Shown: positions 1 through 6,591, counted from the stretch's first letter. The stretch: DNA of 13,218 bases from SVQP01 sp045606685 (GCA_045606685.1 JAZUSJ010000016.1:1-13218); one strand, 5' to 3'. Made by a program: numbers and translations. Notes: generated by a model from the letters alone, not told the origin.

Positions 1-146
1 GGCTTCGCCTCACAGTGATATTCTATTCGCCCTGAAAACTTGCGAAGCAAATACCACTCGCCAAAGGCGAATAACACTGCCAAAGGCAATATCACTCGCC
101 ACAGGCGAATAGAACTGGGGAGATACTCCGCTTGGAGTATCCCCCC
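1..146. repeat. Chain of short hairpin units
   Basis: A string of small perfect inverted repeats separated by near-constant spacers. The units are GGC-TTC-GCC (1-9), TTGC-GAA-GCAA (40-50), TCGCC-AAA-GGCGA (58-70), TGCC-AAA-GGCA (78-88) and TCGCC-ACA-GGCGA (96-108). The spacers read ATACCAC, ATAACAC and ATATCAC. The chain ends in a larger hairpin (arms 117-129 and 134-145, loop GCTT, one bulged A). Stem sequences differ between units but each stays self-complementary, which points to selection or copying at the RNA/DNA-structure level. Similar hairpin chains are, as far as I recall, common between genes in gut Clostridia, with no agreed function. The left end is cut by the window edge. A T-run at 158-164 follows, so the last hairpin might also help terminate an upstream transcript. 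Confidence 0.7.
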
Positions 147-197
147 ATGGATCCGGCTTTTTTTATACCTTCGCTACCAAAAATATGCCTCTCCCTA

Positions 198-226
198 TTG
201 ACAAAAGCATATTCGTATAGTATGAT
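198..226 (+). promoter_or_regulatory. Sigma-A promoter of the surface-protein gene
   Basis: The -35 box TTGACA (198-203) is separated by exactly 17 bp from the -10 box TATGAT (221-226). This gives a predicted transcript start near 233 and a leader of about 55 nt before the ATG at 288. The leader contains a dyad, TACAA-TATT-TTGTA (244-257), that could be an operator or a small hairpin. Confidence 0.8.
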
Positions 227-287
227 GTATTTATGGGACAATTTACAATATTTTGTATCCCGAAAAAATCCGAAAAGGAGATGCATC

Positions 288-1751
288 ATGAAAAAACTTT
301 TGGCAATCATCCTGTTCGCAACCCTTTGCATGGGTTGCATATGTGTTTCGGCCACGGCTTCAGAGGAGTACAGTGCCGACACATGGAAAGCTGTGGAGCT
401 CAAGGGCCTGTTCTATCAGGAATCCGATTTTATCACCTCAGACGTTGCCCCCGACTACGAAGCATGGTGGTGGGATGACTATGTGGAAGAATTGGATGAC
501 TATGTCGTAGCTGCATACATCAACATGCGCGGATTTTCCATGTCCGCTGATGGTCGTTATGCATACATGGGTACGCTCAACGGCGGCACAGGCGTGCGCG
601 GTGTTGTCGTACTGGATACGCAGGTTGGAAAAATCACAGACATGTACTATTCCTACAATGAAGAAAATGCACTGCCCGGCTCTCCCTTCTCCTATGCGAA
701 GGGGATCGCGGCCGACGACCGCGGCATCGTTTATGCGGGCTTTGCTTACTCGGTCAACTACAATTACGTCAGCCTTGGCATTGCGCAACAGCAGCAGGAC
801 GGCAAGCTCGTCGAGCTTTGCGAGATACCCGTATATCAGAATGATCTGGAACCCGGTGACGAGTCCGGCACCAAGATCGGTGTCAACGGTGTTGAGGTTG
901 CCAAGATCGGTGACAAGTACTACTGCTTTGTCATGACCAACTATGAGCATGACTCCCTGTATTGCTTTGACGTGACCGATCCCGAAAGCCCTGTTCTCAA
1001 CATGAAATTCGGCATTGAAGGCTCTATCGATTTTTCAGCTGAGGATTGCACCATCGATCTGGGCGGCAAGCACCTGGACGAGGGACAATACATGGCTGTG
1101 GATGCAAATGGCACGCTTTGGCTGTGCGCTTCCCTGAAGGAGGGCGGCACGGGCATCATCAAGATCGACGCATCCGGTGTCAACTGCCTTGGATATACCG
1201 AATTCAGCGGTGCTTACAGCATTGCTCACGTCGGTGATTTTCTGTTGGTCGGTCTGAAGGACGGCTCTGCCGTTGAGGTTCTGGATGATTCCACCATGGA
1301 AAAGGTCGCAAGCATCTCCGTTCCCGATGCGGACCGCATCACCCGTATTCAAGTCATCAACGATATGCTGTACGTTTGCGGTGCAGGTAACGATTCCATG
1401 ACCAGCAACTGCATTTACGTAGCCCCCCTGACTGCCGAAGCGCAGGCTGCTTACGAGGCGCAGGTTGCTGCGATCAACTCCTACCGTCAATCCGAGGACG
1501 ACGGGGATGAGGAGACCGAGACCGAAGCAGAAACCGATGCCGCAACCGAGAGCGATACCGCTCCCGACACAGATGAACAGACAGAGGCCAAGACCGAGGC
1601 CACTACCTCCCCCTCCACCCAGGCTCCCGAGGCTACCGAAGCCGAGACCGAAAAGCCCTCCGGTGGCTGCGGCAGCGCAATCGGCAGCGGCGCGATCCTT
1701 GCAATTCTTGCACTCGGCACAGCTGTTGTTGCAAAGAAAAAGAAGGATTGA
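288..1751 (+). CDS. Secreted propeller-like surface protein with Thr/Glu stalk and GGCGS membrane tail
   Basis: The product is 487 aa with no recognised enzymatic family. The ATG at 288 is chosen because AAGGAG (275-280) sits 7 nt upstream and a classical signal peptide follows (MKK, hydrophobic core, ATA|S cleavage site near residue 24). In-frame ATGs further upstream lie before the promoter. Residues about 60-400 carry repeated beta-strand units of the form 'ADGRYAYMG', 'ADDRGIVYAG', 'DANGTLWLCA' and 'DVTDPESPVL', suggesting a WD40/PQQ-like beta-propeller. Residues about 402-457 form an acidic Thr/Glu/Ala/Pro stalk. The end is GGCGS (Cys about 461), a 20-residue hydrophobic helix and KKKKD. 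That is a sorting-signal layout without LPXTG. The protein is probably displayed on the cell surface. The gene appears monocistronic, with its own promoter and a downstream terminator. The ligand is unknown, and solute binding or carbohydrate binding would be guesses. Confidence 0.85.
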   Translation: MKKLLAIILFATLCMGCICVSATASEEYSADTWKAVELKGLFYQESDFITSDVAPDYEAWWWDDYVEELDDYVVAAYINMRGFSMSADGRYAYMGTLNGGTGVRGVVVLDTQVGKITDMYYSYNEENALPGSPFSYAKGIAADDRGIVYAGFAYSVNYNYVSLGIAQQQQDGKLVELCEIPVYQNDLEPGDESGTKIGVNGVEVAKIGDKYYCFVMTNYEHDSLYCFDVTDPESPVLNMKFGIEGSIDFSAEDCTIDLGGKHLDEGQYMAVDANGTLWLCASLKEGGTGIIKIDASGVNCLGYTEFSGAYSIAHVGDFLLVGLKDGSAVEVLDDSTMEKVASISVPDADRITRIQVINDMLYVCGAGNDSMTSNCIYVAPLTAEAQAAYEAQVAAINSYRQSEDDGDEETETEAETDAATESDTAPDTDEQTEAKTEATTSPSTQAPEATEAETEKPSGGCGSAIGSGAILAILALGTAVVAKKKKD

Positions 1752-1822
1752 GTCCCCCGGCAATCGCCCTTTTCGTGTATACATAAGAAACGGGGCTGAT
1801 AAATCAGCGGAGAACTCCGCGC

Positions 1823-1861
1823 AAAACAAGGACTGCATCACACGGATGCAGTCCTTGTTTT
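1823..1861. terminator. Bidirectional intrinsic terminator
   Basis: A perfect 17-bp stem (1823-1839 with 1845-1861) and a 5-nt loop, with A-rich and T-rich outer ends, so it can stop transcription from both directions. It lies between the convergent surface-protein gene and the ywlG-like gene, whose stop is at 1898. Confidence 0.9.
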
Positions 1862-1897
1862 TGAACAGTTGCAGTTATGCGGACTGCAGCTAATTCT

Positions 1898-2455
1898 TTA
1901 TCTTTTGTCGGTGTCCGGATACACGGCGCGGCTGCCGCCCACGAACTTGGGGCGCGTGCGTGCGCACAGCACACTTGCCTGCCCGATCCTGTTTTGCGCA
2001 ACGCGCACGGGAACCGCCACGTTTCGCAAATGCATGCCGATCAGCGTGCCGCCGATATCCATACCCGCGTGTGCTTTGATGGATTCCACAGCACAGGGTG
2101 CTTGCATATTTGCCCAAGCAGCCGTTGCAAACGAGCCGCCTGCCTTTGGCTGCGGAATCACGCAGACCTCTTCAAGGCCGTACCGTTCGGCGCACGCGCG
2201 CTCCACGATCAGCGCACGGTTGAGATGCTCACAGCACTGCGCTGCCAGATGCACCCCTCTTTTGGCGCAAGCCTCGAAAACAGCCTCGTAAACGGCATCT
2301 GCTGCCTCTGGCGCGGACGCGTGACCGATCGTTCCTCCTACGATCTCGGAGGAGGAGCAACCCACCACCAGGATCTGCCCTTCCCTGATGCCTGCAGCAT
2401 CCAACAGCTGCTCGACAGCCAAGGACGTCTGTTCTTTGATCTGTGCTGCGTCCAT
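1898..2455 (-). CDS. ywlG: UPF0340 / DUF436 family protein (YwlG-like)
   Basis: The 185-aa cytosolic protein belongs to the TIGR01440/UPF0340 family, whose biochemical role is not established. The family signature VVGCSSSE lies at residues 31-38, followed by 'IGHASAP', 'CCEHLNRAL' and 'GGSFATAAW', with 'GMDIGGTLIGMHL' towards the end. The length is close to the family norm of about 180 aa. The start is the ATG at 2453-2455. A GTG 21 nt upstream would extend the protein into nagB, but the ATG has GAGGG about 6 nt upstream and lies 1 nt after the nagB stop, a translational-coupling arrangement. It is the last gene of the yqhQ-nagB-ywlG unit and ends before the 1823-1861 terminator. The family assignment is firm and the function is unknown. 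Confidence 0.88.
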   Translation of the reverse strand: MDAAQIKEQTSLAVEQLLDAAGIREGQILVVGCSSSEIVGGTIGHASAPEAADAVYEAVFEACAKRGVHLAAQCCEHLNRALIVERACAERYGLEEVCVIPQPKAGGSFATAAWANMQAPCAVESIKAHAGMDIGGTLIGMHLRNVAVPVRVAQNRIGQASVLCARTRPKFVGGSRAVYPDTDKR

Positions 2456-2456
2456 A

Positions 2457-3179
2457 TCAGCCCTCGTAAGCGTCACGGTCGCAGATCAGCGTCACGTCAG
2501 CGTGCAGATTGAGGAAGGATGCAGGACAGCTTGTGGTCACCGTGCCTGCAAGCATTGCCTTGATCGCCTCGTGCTTGCCCTTACCGTTGGCCAGAATGAT
2601 GATCTTTTTCGCGGACAGGATAGTCCCCATACCCATGGTAAGCGCCAGCGTGGGAACCTGATCAATGCTTTCAAAGAAACGCGCGTTTGCTTCCACCGTA
2701 TCAGCGGTCAGACTGGTAACGTGGGTTGCGGGATGCAACGCCTCTGCCGGCTCGTTGAAGGCGATATGGCCGTTTCTGCCAATGCCCAGCACCTGAATAT
2801 CCGCACCGCCCAAGGAACGTACAAACGCCTCGTATCTTGCAGCCTCGGCTGCAGCGTCTGCTGCGCTGCCGTCCGGCACGTAGGTGTTTGCCTTATCAAT
2901 GTTGACATGGTCAAACAGCTTGGTATTCATAAAATAACGGTAGCTCTGCTCGTTGTCGGGCGTGATGGGATAATACTCGTCCAGATTGACCGTGGTCACG
3001 GCCGAGAAATCCAGTTCCCCCTTGCTGCACATAGAGATCAGCTCGGCATACAGCCCCTCGGGGGTAGATCCCGTAGCAAGCCCCAGTACGCAATCGGGCT
3101 TATTCTTGATCACGTCGGCAACCATATCGGCACCAACCTTGGACATTTCCCTATAATCGTTACAACAAACTATTCTCAT
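2457..3179 (-). CDS. nagB: Glucosamine-6-phosphate deaminase
   Basis: This enzyme converts glucosamine-6-phosphate to fructose-6-phosphate plus ammonia in the cytosol, the last step of amino-sugar catabolism. The 240-aa product has the phosphate-binding LGLATGSTP (residues 32-40), LDEYYP with the catalytic-base Asp67 (E. coli Asp72), and GIGRNGHIAFNEP with His138 and Glu143 (E. coli His143 and Glu148). Residue 136 is Asn where E. coli has Asp141; I recall this as common in Gram-positive NagB. The protein is shorter than E. coli NagB (266 aa), so the C-terminal allosteric part is reduced, as in Bacillus-type enzymes. AAGGAGG (3188-3194) lies 8 nt before the ATG. The gene follows the yqhQ-like gene by 27 bp and couples to the ywlG-like gene. 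No nagA is present in the window. Confidence 0.96.
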   Translation of the reverse strand: MRIVCCNDYREMSKVGADMVADVIKNKPDCVLGLATGSTPEGLYAELISMCSKGELDFSAVTTVNLDEYYPITPDNEQSYRYFMNTKLFDHVNIDKANTYVPDGSAADAAAEAARYEAFVRSLGGADIQVLGIGRNGHIAFNEPAEALHPATHVTSLTADTVEANARFFESIDQVPTLALTMGMGTILSAKKIIILANGKGKHEAIKAMLAGTVTTSCPASFLNLHADVTLICDRDAYEG

Positions 3180-3206
3180 GCTTCAATCCTCCTTATGATG
3201 TACGGT

Positions 3207-4469
3207 TTACCACGCGTCGCTCTCGTCCTCGGGAATGACCTCCTTGATGGCAGCAATCGCGCATTCGATCATGCTGTCATCCGGCTCAAGCACGGTAATG
3301 TGCTGCAGCCAGACACCGGGCAGCGAGATCAGTCTGGTCAGGAAATTGTCGTATCTGCCTGCCAGCTTGAGCAGCTCGTAGCCAATGCCCATAACCAAGG
3401 GGAGCAATATTAAGGATATGCCGGTACGCACCAGCGTGGGAAGGATACTGTGGATCTGGCCAAGCACCTCCTTCATGGTGCCGCCGAAAATGGCGACGAA
3501 CGAGGGCTCGATAAAGAATGAAACGAATACGTTGACCAGCACCATCAGAATCAAAAACGAGGTGCCGCAACGGGGATGGAATCTTCTCTGCTTACGCACG
3601 TTTTCCACGGTCAGGGGCAAGCCTGCCTCATAGCAGAAAATGGACTTATGCTCAGCGCCGTGATACTGGAAGGTGCGGCGAATCTCCTTCATCAAGGAAA
3701 CCAGCGCCATGTAACCGACCACGATGGCGATCTTGAAGACGCCCTCGACCAGCGAACGAATAAACGATTCAAGCACTACGTTTGCAGGCTTGAGCGCAGG
3801 GATCAGCCAAACGCAAAGATCATAAAGCGCGGTGGGAACAAATTTGAAAAGCAAAATTGCAAGACCAAGGCCAAGTACGACGCCAAGGATCATGACCAGC
3901 GTGGTGGTCATGGAAGCACCGTCAGCCTTTTTCTTTTCCTTTGTTTCCTCGGTTGCGGATGCCTGCTCTGCGGGCGAATCGTGATTTTCCTCTACGGGCT
4001 CGGTTGCGGGTTCGGTTGCGTTCGCATCCGTCGTATTGTCCGCTTCGCTTTCCTGGGAAGCGGAATTTTCTTCGGTTACGGGAGCTTCGGATTGCACGGG
4101 CTGTTGCTCGGTCAGAGGCGCTTGACCGCGTTTGGCGGCTTTTTTGGCGGCCTTGGCGGCTTTTTTTGCCTCAGCCTCACGGCGCATCTCTTCCTCTGCC
4201 TCCTCCAGTCCCGATATCTCGGCAGATCTCATCAGGCACTTATATCCCGTGATCATGGATGCGGCAAAATTGAACACACCGCGCACCACGGGGATCTTGG
4301 TGATCAGCGGTGCTTTGGTATCGTTCTGCTTGATCTCCAGCACGATCTCACCCTCGGGATTGCGCACCGCCATAGCAGTTTTCTTAGGTCCTCGCATCAT
4401 AATGCCTTCCATCAGGGCCTGGCCGCCGATAGAAGTCTTTTTGCAGGGAGGACATTTATCTTTTTTCAT
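3207..4469 (-). CDS. yqhQ: DUF1385 membrane protein (YqhQ family) with long charged insert
   Basis: The 420-aa integral membrane protein belongs to the DUF1385/YqhQ family, of undefined function. The N-terminal block SIGGQALMEGIMMRGP (residues 13-28) and the core YHGAEHKSIFCYEAG (269-283) and HPRCGTS (298-304) are family hallmarks; the conserved His, Glu and Cys could bind metal, which is inference. Hydrophobic helices fall at about 188-215, 240-262, 303-322 and beyond 335. Residues about 89-185 form a low-complexity segment, first Lys/Ala/Glu-rich and then Thr/Glu/Ser-rich, that makes the protein roughly 100 aa longer than I expect for the family. GGAGGT (4476-4481) precedes the ATG. It is the first gene of the unit with nagB and the ywlG-like gene, and is divergent from yajC. 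An N-terminal CPPC (6-9) is an extra, possibly redox or metal, motif. Confidence 0.9.
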   Translation of the reverse strand: MKKDKCPPCKKTSIGGQALMEGIMMRGPKKTAMAVRNPEGEIVLEIKQNDTKAPLITKIPVVRGVFNFAASMITGYKCLMRSAEISGLEEAEEEMRREAEAKKAAKAAKKAAKRGQAPLTEQQPVQSEAPVTEENSASQESEADNTTDANATEPATEPVEENHDSPAEQASATEETKEKKKADGASMTTTLVMILGVVLGLGLAILLFKFVPTALYDLCVWLIPALKPANVVLESFIRSLVEGVFKIAIVVGYMALVSLMKEIRRTFQYHGAEHKSIFCYEAGLPLTVENVRKQRRFHPRCGTSFLILMVLVNVFVSFFIEPSFVAIFGGTMKEVLGQIHSILPTLVRTGISLILLPLVMGIGYELLKLAGRYDNFLTRLISLPGVWLQHITVLEPDDSMIECAIAAIKEVIPEDESDAW

Positions 4470-4514
4470 ATACTTACCTCCATATATGGACTATGACATA
4501 ATATATCACATTAC

Positions 4515-4523
4515 ATGATAGCA
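4515..4523 (-). promoter_or_regulatory. Possible extended -10 element for the yqhQ-nagB-ywlG unit
   Basis: On the minus strand, TGC-TATCAT matches an extended -10 (TGnTATAAT with one change). It would start transcription about 40 nt before the yqhQ-like ATG. No good -35 is seen, so this is tentative. The surrounding 4470-4638 region is AT-rich and divergent. Confidence 0.3.
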
Positions 4524-4572
4524 CACGTTTATTAACATGATATGAATTATTTGCACCTTTTTCGTTTTCATC

Positions 4573-4601
4573 TTGACTTTCGGAAAATTTTGGGATATAA
4601 T
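4573..4601 (+). promoter_or_regulatory. Sigma-A promoter of yajC
   Basis: TTGACT (4573-4578), a 17-bp spacer and a perfect TATAAT (4596-4601). This predicts a start near 4608 and a leader of about 30 nt, with GGAGGA (4627-4632) ahead of the yajC ATG. Confidence 0.88.
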
Positions 4602-4638
4602 AGGTGTGTATGTGAAAACTCGCAACGGAGGATAAAAA

Positions 4639-4971
4639 ATGAATTTTTCGGCATTAACTAATCTGCTTACCAACCAGGGCGGCGGTGGCGGCCAGATCAT
4701 CATGACCATCGTCATGGTCGTTGTGGTCGGTGTATTCTTCTACTTCTTCATGATCCGTCCCCAGAAAAAGCAGGAAAAAGAGATCAATGAAATGCGTAAC
4801 AGCCTGTCTGTGGGTGATGAGATCACCACCATCGGCGGTATCATCGGCAAGGTCATCAGCATCAGAGACGAAACAGTTCTGATCGAGACCAGCCACGACC
4901 GCACCAAGATCCGCTTGCTCAAGAGCGCGATCAGCAAGGTTGACGTCAAGGCAGAGGACGCACAGAAGTAA
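4639..4971 (+). CDS. yajC: Preprotein translocase subunit YajC
   Basis: A 110-aa single-span membrane protein that associates with the SecDF part of the Sec translocon. A short N-terminus with a Gly run (residues 14-18) leads into one transmembrane helix (about 19-38). It is followed by the family signature MIRPQKKQEKE and a small cytosolic domain with SVGDEITTIGGIIGKV, typical of YajC. Length matches the family. It has its own consensus promoter and a good ribosome-binding site. Unlike many genomes there is no secDF or tgt next to it; the next gene is a TIGR04086-type membrane protein, separated by a hairpin that may terminate or attenuate the transcript. Confidence 0.95.
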   Translation: MNFSALTNLLTNQGGGGGQIIMTIVMVVVVGVFFYFFMIRPQKKQEKEINEMRNSLSVGDEITTIGGIIGKVISIRDETVLIETSHDRTKIRLLKSAISKVDVKAEDAQK

Positions 4972-4995
4972 GGGAATCTGCGACTCCCGCACATA

Positions 4996-5061
4996 AAAAC
5001 GGCTCCGTACTCATATAGTATTACCAAACACGGTAATATTATGGATACGGAGGCGTTTTTT
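4996..5061 (+). terminator. Terminator-like hairpin overlapping the next gene's ribosome-binding site
   Basis: A long imperfect stem (4996-5025 with 5032-5059) has a 6-nt loop and only a few mismatches or bulges. It ends in six T's (5056-5061), the form of a strong intrinsic terminator after yajC. The 3' arm contains GGAGG (5049-5053), and the ATG of the following gene begins at 5062, directly after the T-run. When folded, the stem hides that ribosome-binding site. Confidence 0.8.
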
Positions 5062-5538
5062 ATGAACAGATCGGTCAGGAGCATCATTCCCGCGCGCAAG
5101 CACGCAAGCAGCGCACCAAGCAGCGGCAGCTTTGCGGCAGGACTTTTATGGGGCTTGGCACTATGCTTTGCAGGTGGACTGATCGCGCTTTTGATCGGTG
5201 CGCTGATCGCGTATCTCTCCCCCGATCCCGATGCATGGATCATGCCGCTGGGATTTGGCGCCATGGCGCTTTCCTGTATGCTGGGCGGTATGGGCGTGGG
5301 GATCAAATGCGAATCTGCCGTGCTGCCCTGCGCCCTGCTCTGCTCCTGCATATACGTAGGACTGGGACTTTTGCTGGGGGTGTTTTTCGGCGGCGAGCTG
5401 CGACAGAGCGTAACGCTCGGGCTGGGGCTTGGTGCTTCGCTCGGGATTCGCGCAGGGCTGGCCGCGCTGATCTGTGCCTCGGCCGTGCTGACCACGCAGA
5501 TCAAAAGCAAGCTGCAGGCAAGGCCGCGGCATAGGTAA
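5062..5538 (+). CDS. TIGR04086-type four-helix membrane protein
   Basis: A 158-aa hydrophobic protein with a basic N-terminus (residues 1-22) and about four transmembrane helices (near 24-51, 60-81, 87-107 and 115-145) rich in Gly and Ala, ending in a basic tail. The size, the glycine-rich helix pairs (LGGMGVGIK) and the position directly after yajC fit the TIGR04086/YrzE-type family, whose function is unknown. The start at 5062 is preferred over an in-frame ATG at 5041, because GGAGG (5049-5053) lies 8 nt before it. That site is inside a terminator-like stem. A role linked to protein export is suggested only by the neighbour. Confidence 0.75.
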   Translation: MNRSVRSIIPARKHASSAPSSGSFAAGLLWGLALCFAGGLIALLIGALIAYLSPDPDAWIMPLGFGAMALSCMLGGMGVGIKCESAVLPCALLCSCIYVGLGLLLGVFFGGELRQSVTLGLGLGASLGIRAGLAALICASAVLTTQIKSKLQARPRHR

Positions 5539-5659
5539 CCACACCATCGCGCGCATATTGAAGAGATTCTTTATGCCTGCTCGGACGATCAATGATTGCC
5601 CCTGTAATTTTGTTGCAACTCAATCCTTGATAGTGTTTACTCATATAAACTCTAAGGAA

Positions 5660-5693
5660 AAACAAGGCTGCGCCTCGTGGCGCAGCCTTGTTT
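5660..5693. terminator. Intrinsic terminator at the end of the lipoprotein unit
   Basis: A perfect 15-bp GC-rich stem (5660-5674 with 5679-5693), loop TCGT. On the minus strand it ends in TTTTTCC, five bases after the stop codon of the last lipoprotein gene. On the plus strand it is followed by CGTTTTA, so it may also stop transcripts from the TIGR04086-type gene. The 120 bp between 5539 and 5659 show no gene. Confidence 0.9.
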
Positions 5694-5697
5694 CGTT

Positions 5698-6561
5698 TTA
5701 TTCTTCAATATCAATTTCCGGGAACGCGATCTCGGTATCGATCTCTTCTACCGTATCTTCCACCGTATCTTCCACCGTATCTTCTGTGGGGGGCATCGGC
5801 TCGATCGGCTCGATGAGATCGATCGAAACGTCATACGTTTCCTCGCCAAGCGTTGTCGGCACTTCCTTGAAGACCTTGACGGTCATCAGGCGCAGCGTAT
5901 AATCGAAGTCGGGGAAATAACAGATCAGCTCGACTTCATTGTAACCGTCCTCCAATGCGCTCGCAGGCACGCGGATCAGCACGCCCGATGCGTTCGATAT
6001 GGCGTTCGGGAGCTGCGCGCCTATTCCGTCGGGCAAGCTCACCACAAAGCTCTCGTCACTTTCGATCCCCTGCCCGTTGACATTGTACCCGAATTTTACC
6101 GCATAATCGGTATAAAACGCAGTCCAGCCGCCAAAGCCGACGTATGCAGGCATACGTTCGGGGGAAAGCACCAGACCATCCGGCAAGGCATCCGAAATAT
6201 TCTTTTCGAACATCGTGGTTTCGATCTCACCGTCAAGTTCATATTCCACCAAATTGATCGCATACAGCGCAGGGCCGATCAGCGACGAAATATCACTTAC
6301 GGGTTCATCGTACGTTTCGGGCGGTAAAATATCGATATCGACCGCGATCTCGGTTTCGATCTCAATATCCGGCTCGATCACAATTTCGGTTTCATACCCG
6401 ATATCGTAGGTATAATCTACGGTGGGGTAGATATCCTCTTGCACGCCAATATCCTTGAAATCTCCCAACAGCTCGGCAACAAGGCCGTTGCCCATGTCGC
6501 AGGAGGTCAGGACAGTCAGGCATAAAGCAGTCAAAAGCAGCATGATGATCGTTTTTTTCAT
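5698..6561 (-). CDS. Lipoprotein A of a three-paralog cluster
   Basis: A 287-aa surface lipoprotein of unknown function. The signal peptide MKKTIIMLLLTALCLTV ends in lipobox LTSC (Cys21), so it should be diacylated and membrane-anchored. Residues 21-33 (CDMGNGLVAELLG) match lipoprotein B exactly and C closely. An acidic Ile/Glu/Thr/Asp linker follows (about 45-85), then a beta-rich core containing 'YAVKFGYNVNGQG' and 'IRVPASALEDGYNEVEL' that aligns with the core of B. The C-terminus carries three EDTV-type repeats. The start at 6561 is chosen over an ATG 6 nt upstream because AAGGAGG (6570-6576) is 8 nt from it. It is the last gene of the eight-gene unit, 30 bp after B and just before a terminator. 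The core looks like an Ig-like beta-sandwich, which is inference. Confidence 0.85.
   Translation of the reverse strand: MKKTIIMLLLTALCLTVLTSCDMGNGLVAELLGDFKDIGVQEDIYPTVDYTYDIGYETEIVIEPDIEIETEIAVDIDILPPETYDEPVSDISSLIGPALYAINLVEYELDGEIETTMFEKNISDALPDGLVLSPERMPAYVGFGGWTAFYTDYAVKFGYNVNGQGIESDESFVVSLPDGIGAQLPNAISNASGVLIRVPASALEDGYNEVELICYFPDFDYTLRLMTVKVFKEVPTTLGEETYDVSIDLIEPIEPMPPTEDTVEDTVEDTVEEIDTEIAFPEIDIEE
5750..5785 (+). repeat. 12-bp tandem repeat, three copies, inside lipoprotein A
   Basis: Units ACCGTATCTTCC, ACCGTATCTTCC and ACCGTATCTTCT lie back to back. On the minus strand they encode the EDTV-type repeats near the C-terminus of lipoprotein A. Unit length is a multiple of three, so copy-number change would keep the reading frame. 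Confidence 0.9.
6469..6498. repeat. 30-bp exact match between lipoprotein genes A and B, copy 1
   Basis: This segment is identical to 7255-7284. It encodes the stretch right after the lipid-anchor Cys (DMGNGLVAEL). The bodies of the two genes have diverged far more, so this indicates recent duplication, gene conversion or strong constraint of the head. Confidence 0.9.
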
Positions 6562-6591
6562 ATGCATATCCTCCTTGGTTTTTGAAACAAA

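Noticed and set aside
1..146. CRISPR-like array
   Set aside because: The conserved parts are only 7-8 nt, the variable parts are self-complementary stems, and there are no 28-37 nt repeats or uniform spacers.
145..154. Overlapping CCATGG and GGATCC sites, as in a cloning vector
   Set aside because: Both lie in natural-looking intergenic sequence with no vector features; short palindromes are expected by chance.
300..344. Lipoprotein signal (LCMGC) in the surface protein
   Set aside because: The position three before the Cys is Cys rather than Leu/Val/Ile, and a better signal peptidase I site (ATA|S) follows, so a lipid anchor at the N-terminus is unlikely.
1035..1841. 268-aa open frame on the minus strand, Gly/Leu-rich
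   Set aside because: It is antisense to the Thr/Glu stalk and propeller of the surface protein, lacks a ribosome-binding site, and runs into the terminator stem.
2388..3413. 341-aa open frame on the plus strand
   Set aside because: It is the antisense shadow of nagB and part of the yqhQ-like gene, both of which have clear family motifs.
3576..4496. 306-aa open frame on the plus strand
   Set aside because: It is the antisense shadow of the yqhQ-like gene; its low-complexity Gly/Leu/Phe stretch mirrors the charged insert.
4740..5510. 256-aa open frame on the minus strand
   Set aside because: It is antisense to yajC and the TIGR04086-type gene and would span the hairpin between them; no ribosome-binding site is seen.
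6562..6567. Start of lipoprotein A at the upstream ATG (6565-6567)
   Set aside because: It is only 2 nt from AAGGAGG, while the ATG at 6559-6561 has the normal 8-nt spacing and matches the paralogs' MKKT start.
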